From assembly GCF_031119625.1 (NCBI RefSeq), contig NZ_JAVHZV010000016.1, forward strand, positions 186,001 to 250,000: a stretch of 64,000 bases of DNA, given 5' to 3'. Position 1 is the stretch's first letter; each line of letters starts with the position of its first letter. Below are positions 62,351 to 64,000 of this stretch, piece by piece. Both the position numbers and the translations under genes were made by a program. The notes below the pieces were generated by a model. The model ran no database searches and was not told the origin of the DNA. It worked only from the letters and a program-made list of their open reading frames with translations. This stretch comes from Pseudomonas sp. G34 (lineage in GTDB: Bacteria; Pseudomonadota; Gammaproteobacteria; Pseudomonadales; Pseudomonadaceae).

Positions 62351-64000
62351 ATGCGCGCCAGCTCCGACGCTACTGTTCCACCTTCCCTGCCCAAATCTCA
62401 ACTTCTGCTCTGGCGCCAGCGCCTGGATCGATACCGCCAGCCTCTGGGCCTGAGTGTCGCTCTGGCACTGTTCGTGATTGCCTTGCTCGCCTGCCGTCAT
62501 CTGCTCAATGAGCTGGACCCCAGCGCGCTGCACGCCTCCATCCTGGCGGTGCCCACGGCCAATCTGTTCGGCGCCGTCGGCCTGACCATTGCGGGCTTTA
62601 TCGCCCTGCTCGGCTATGAATGGTCGGCCAGCCGCTATGCGGCCGTCAGCCTTCCCGGCCGAACCCTGGCCACCGGCGGTTTCTGTGCGTTCGCCATCGG
62701 CAACGCGGTTGGCCTGTCGATGCTTTCGGGCGGCTCGATCCGCTATCGGCTGTATTCGCGGCATGGCATCGGTGGGCTCGAGATCGCTCGCATGACGGTA
62801 TTCGCCAGCCTTTCGCTTGGCTGCGCCCTGCCGGTACTTGCCGCGCTCGCCGCACTGGCTGACCCCGCCGATGCCGCCGCCGCATTGCGCCTGCCGCAAC
62901 CGGTGCTGGTGACTATCAGTCTGGTCATCCTGGCCATTGCCGCTGCGCTGCTGTTGAAGCTGCACCGCGCCCGGCTCAAAGAGCGTCCGGCACCGGACTG
63001 CGTGACCGTGCGGGTGAGCCGGCACCTGCTGCGCATGCCCGATGCCAAGCTGACGCTGCTGCAGGTACTGATCACCCTGATTGATGTCAGTGCCGCCGCC
63101 GGGGTGCTGTATCTGCTGCTGCCCGAGGCCCCGCCCTTCAGCACGTTCCTGCTGGTTTACCTGATCGCCTTGGCGGCCGGCGTGCTCAGTCACGTGCCGG
63201 GTGGCGTCGGTGTGTTCGAAGCCGTGCTGCTCGCCGCCTTTGCCAGCGAACTGGGCGCAGCGCCCCTGGCCGCCGCACTGCTGCTGTATCGCCTCATCTA
63301 CATCGTGCTGCCGCTGCTGGTGGCTTGCCTGCTGTTGCTGGGCATGGAACTGCGCCGCCTCATCAGCGCGCGCCAGGCGATCCGTGCGGCCAGCGGTCTG
63401 GCTGCGCCGATCCTCGCGCTGCTGGTGTTCATTTCCGGCATGGTGCTGCTGTTCTCCGGTGCCACGCCGAGCCTGGACGAGCGCCTGGAGATCCTTGATT
63501 TTCTCATCCCCCACCGCCTGATCGATGCCTCGCACTTTGGCGCCAGCCTGATTGGCCTGCTCTGTCTGCTGCTCGCTCAGGGGCTGCGGCGGCGCCTGTC
63601 GGCAGCCTGGGCAATGACCCTGGGCCTGCTGATCACCGGTGCCATCCTGTCCCTGCTCAAGGGCTTCGACTGGGAAGAAGCGCTGCTGCTGAGCATCACC
63701 GCCGGCCTGCTGGCGCTGTTTCGCCCCTACTTCTACCGCCCCAGCCGGCTGATGGAACTGCCCTTCTCGCCCTGGCACCTGGCGGCCAGTACCTGCGTGC
63801 TCGGCGCGTCGATCTGGCTGCTGTTCTTCGCGTATCAGGACGTGCCCTACGAGCACCAGCTGTGGTGGCAATTCGCGGTCAACGCCGATGCCCCACGGGG
63901 CCTGCGTGCCGCCCTGGGCTGCGTACTGGTGCTTGGCGTGGTGTTCCTGGCCTGGCTGCTACGCGCCGCACCGCCAGCCATCACCCTGCCGAGCAGCGAG
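62351..64000 (+). CDS. mprF: MprF-type phosphatidylglycerol aminoacyltransferase/flippase, 3' end cut by window edge
   Basis: The first 550 codons of a gene that normally encodes about 880 residues. This part is the polytopic flippase region with about 12 to 14 transmembrane helices (LDRYRQPLGLSVALALFVIA onward). Family motifs include GNAVGLSMLSGGSIRYRLYS near residue 118 and GVLSHVPGGVGVFEAVLLA near 277. The catalytic aminoacyl transfer domain lies beyond the window. In P. aeruginosa the homologue makes alanyl-phosphatidylglycerol and lowers susceptibility to cationic peptides. GAGG precedes the ATG. Confidence 0.93.
   Translation, partial: MRASSDATVPPSLPKSQLLLWRQRLDRYRQPLGLSVALALFVIALLACRHLLNELDPSALHASILAVPTANLFGAVGLTIAGFIALLGYEWSASRYAAVSLPGRTLATGGFCAFAIGNAVGLSMLSGGSIRYRLYSRHGIGGLEIARMTVFASLSLGCALPVLAALAALADPADAAAALRLPQPVLVTISLVILAIAAALLLKLHRARLKERPAPDCVTVRVSRHLLRMPDAKLTLLQVLITLIDVSAAAGVLYLLLPEAPPFSTFLLVYLIALAAGVLSHVPGGVGVFEAVLLAAFASELGAAPLAAALLLYRLIYIVLPLLVACLLLLGMELRRLISARQAIRAASGLAAPILALLVFISGMVLLFSGATPSLDERLEILDFLIPHRLIDASHFGASLIGLLCLLLAQGLRRRLSAAWAMTLGLLITGAILSLLKGFDWEEALLLSITAGLLALFRPYFYRPSRLMELPFSPWHLAASTCVLGASIWLLFFAYQDVPYEHQLWWQFAVNADAPRGLRAALGCVLVLGVVFLAWLLRAAPPAITLPSSE

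Overview
The window is a stretch of a high-GC gammaproteobacterial chromosome that I assign to the genus Pseudomonas in the broad sense. The reason is gene order. From dapA leftward through gcvR, bcp, nadA, tRNA-Lys, queC-queE, tol-pal, ruvCAB, yebC (pmpR), aspS, dps, slyX, oprD, proS, purMN, relA, cysM, a PirRS-like two-component system, gacS, dinB and mprF, the order closely follows the P. aeruginosa PA0919-PA1010 region, as recalled from established knowledge. Coding density is high and long antisense shadow frames are common, as expected at this GC content. I see no CRISPR array, prophage, integrase, insertion sequence or rRNA operon. Species cannot be fixed from sequence reading alone.

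Layout. 1-4.4 kb: truncated estA autotransporter, a long-form purC, and the dapA-bamC unit. 4.6-10 kb: gcvR-bcp, a TusA-like gene, a BepA-like protease, nadA, and ilvE behind a long leader. 10.1-20.4 kb: tRNA-Lys, queE-queC, the tolQRAB-pal-cpoB envelope operon with ybgC, ruvC-ruvA-ruvB and yebC, all on the minus strand. 20.6-29.6 kb: aspS, a Dps-like ferritin, a membrane-anchored cold-shock protein, slyX and a HIT gene, a low-GC islet, an OprD porin, proS and a lipoprotein. 29.6-38.6 kb: small conserved genes including acylphosphatase, a TlpA-type thioredoxin, a PilZ-like protein, a YihY membrane protein, arsC-wrbA, hda and a PerM-type permease. 38.9-47.9 kb: purM-purN, then the cysM-rlmD-relA-mazG stringent-response cluster.

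48.1-57.4 kb is the accessory-looking part. A response regulator and sensor kinase lead into a CirA/FepA-type TonB-dependent siderophore receptor with a good Fur-box candidate over its -10 element. The receptor is followed by a SAM methyltransferase with a regulatory domain. Divergent to this is gacS, whose 3' end overlaps a heme oxygenase gene, so iron acquisition, heme degradation and the global Gac switch are packed together. 57.4-64 kb: a zinc-ribbon-like hypothetical, a META lipoprotein, dinB, a methyl-accepting chemotaxis protein behind a FliA-like promoter, three tandem initiator tRNA genes in a ~197-bp repeat, and the N-terminal 550 residues of MprF.

The points most worth following up are the eukaryote/betaproteobacterial-type PurC at the usual purC position, the receptor-methyltransferase pairing beside the PirRS-like system, the gacS-heme oxygenase overlap, the tandem initiator tRNA triplication, and a possible Ile-rich leader peptide ahead of ilvE. 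I did not find a clearly new multi-gene system.
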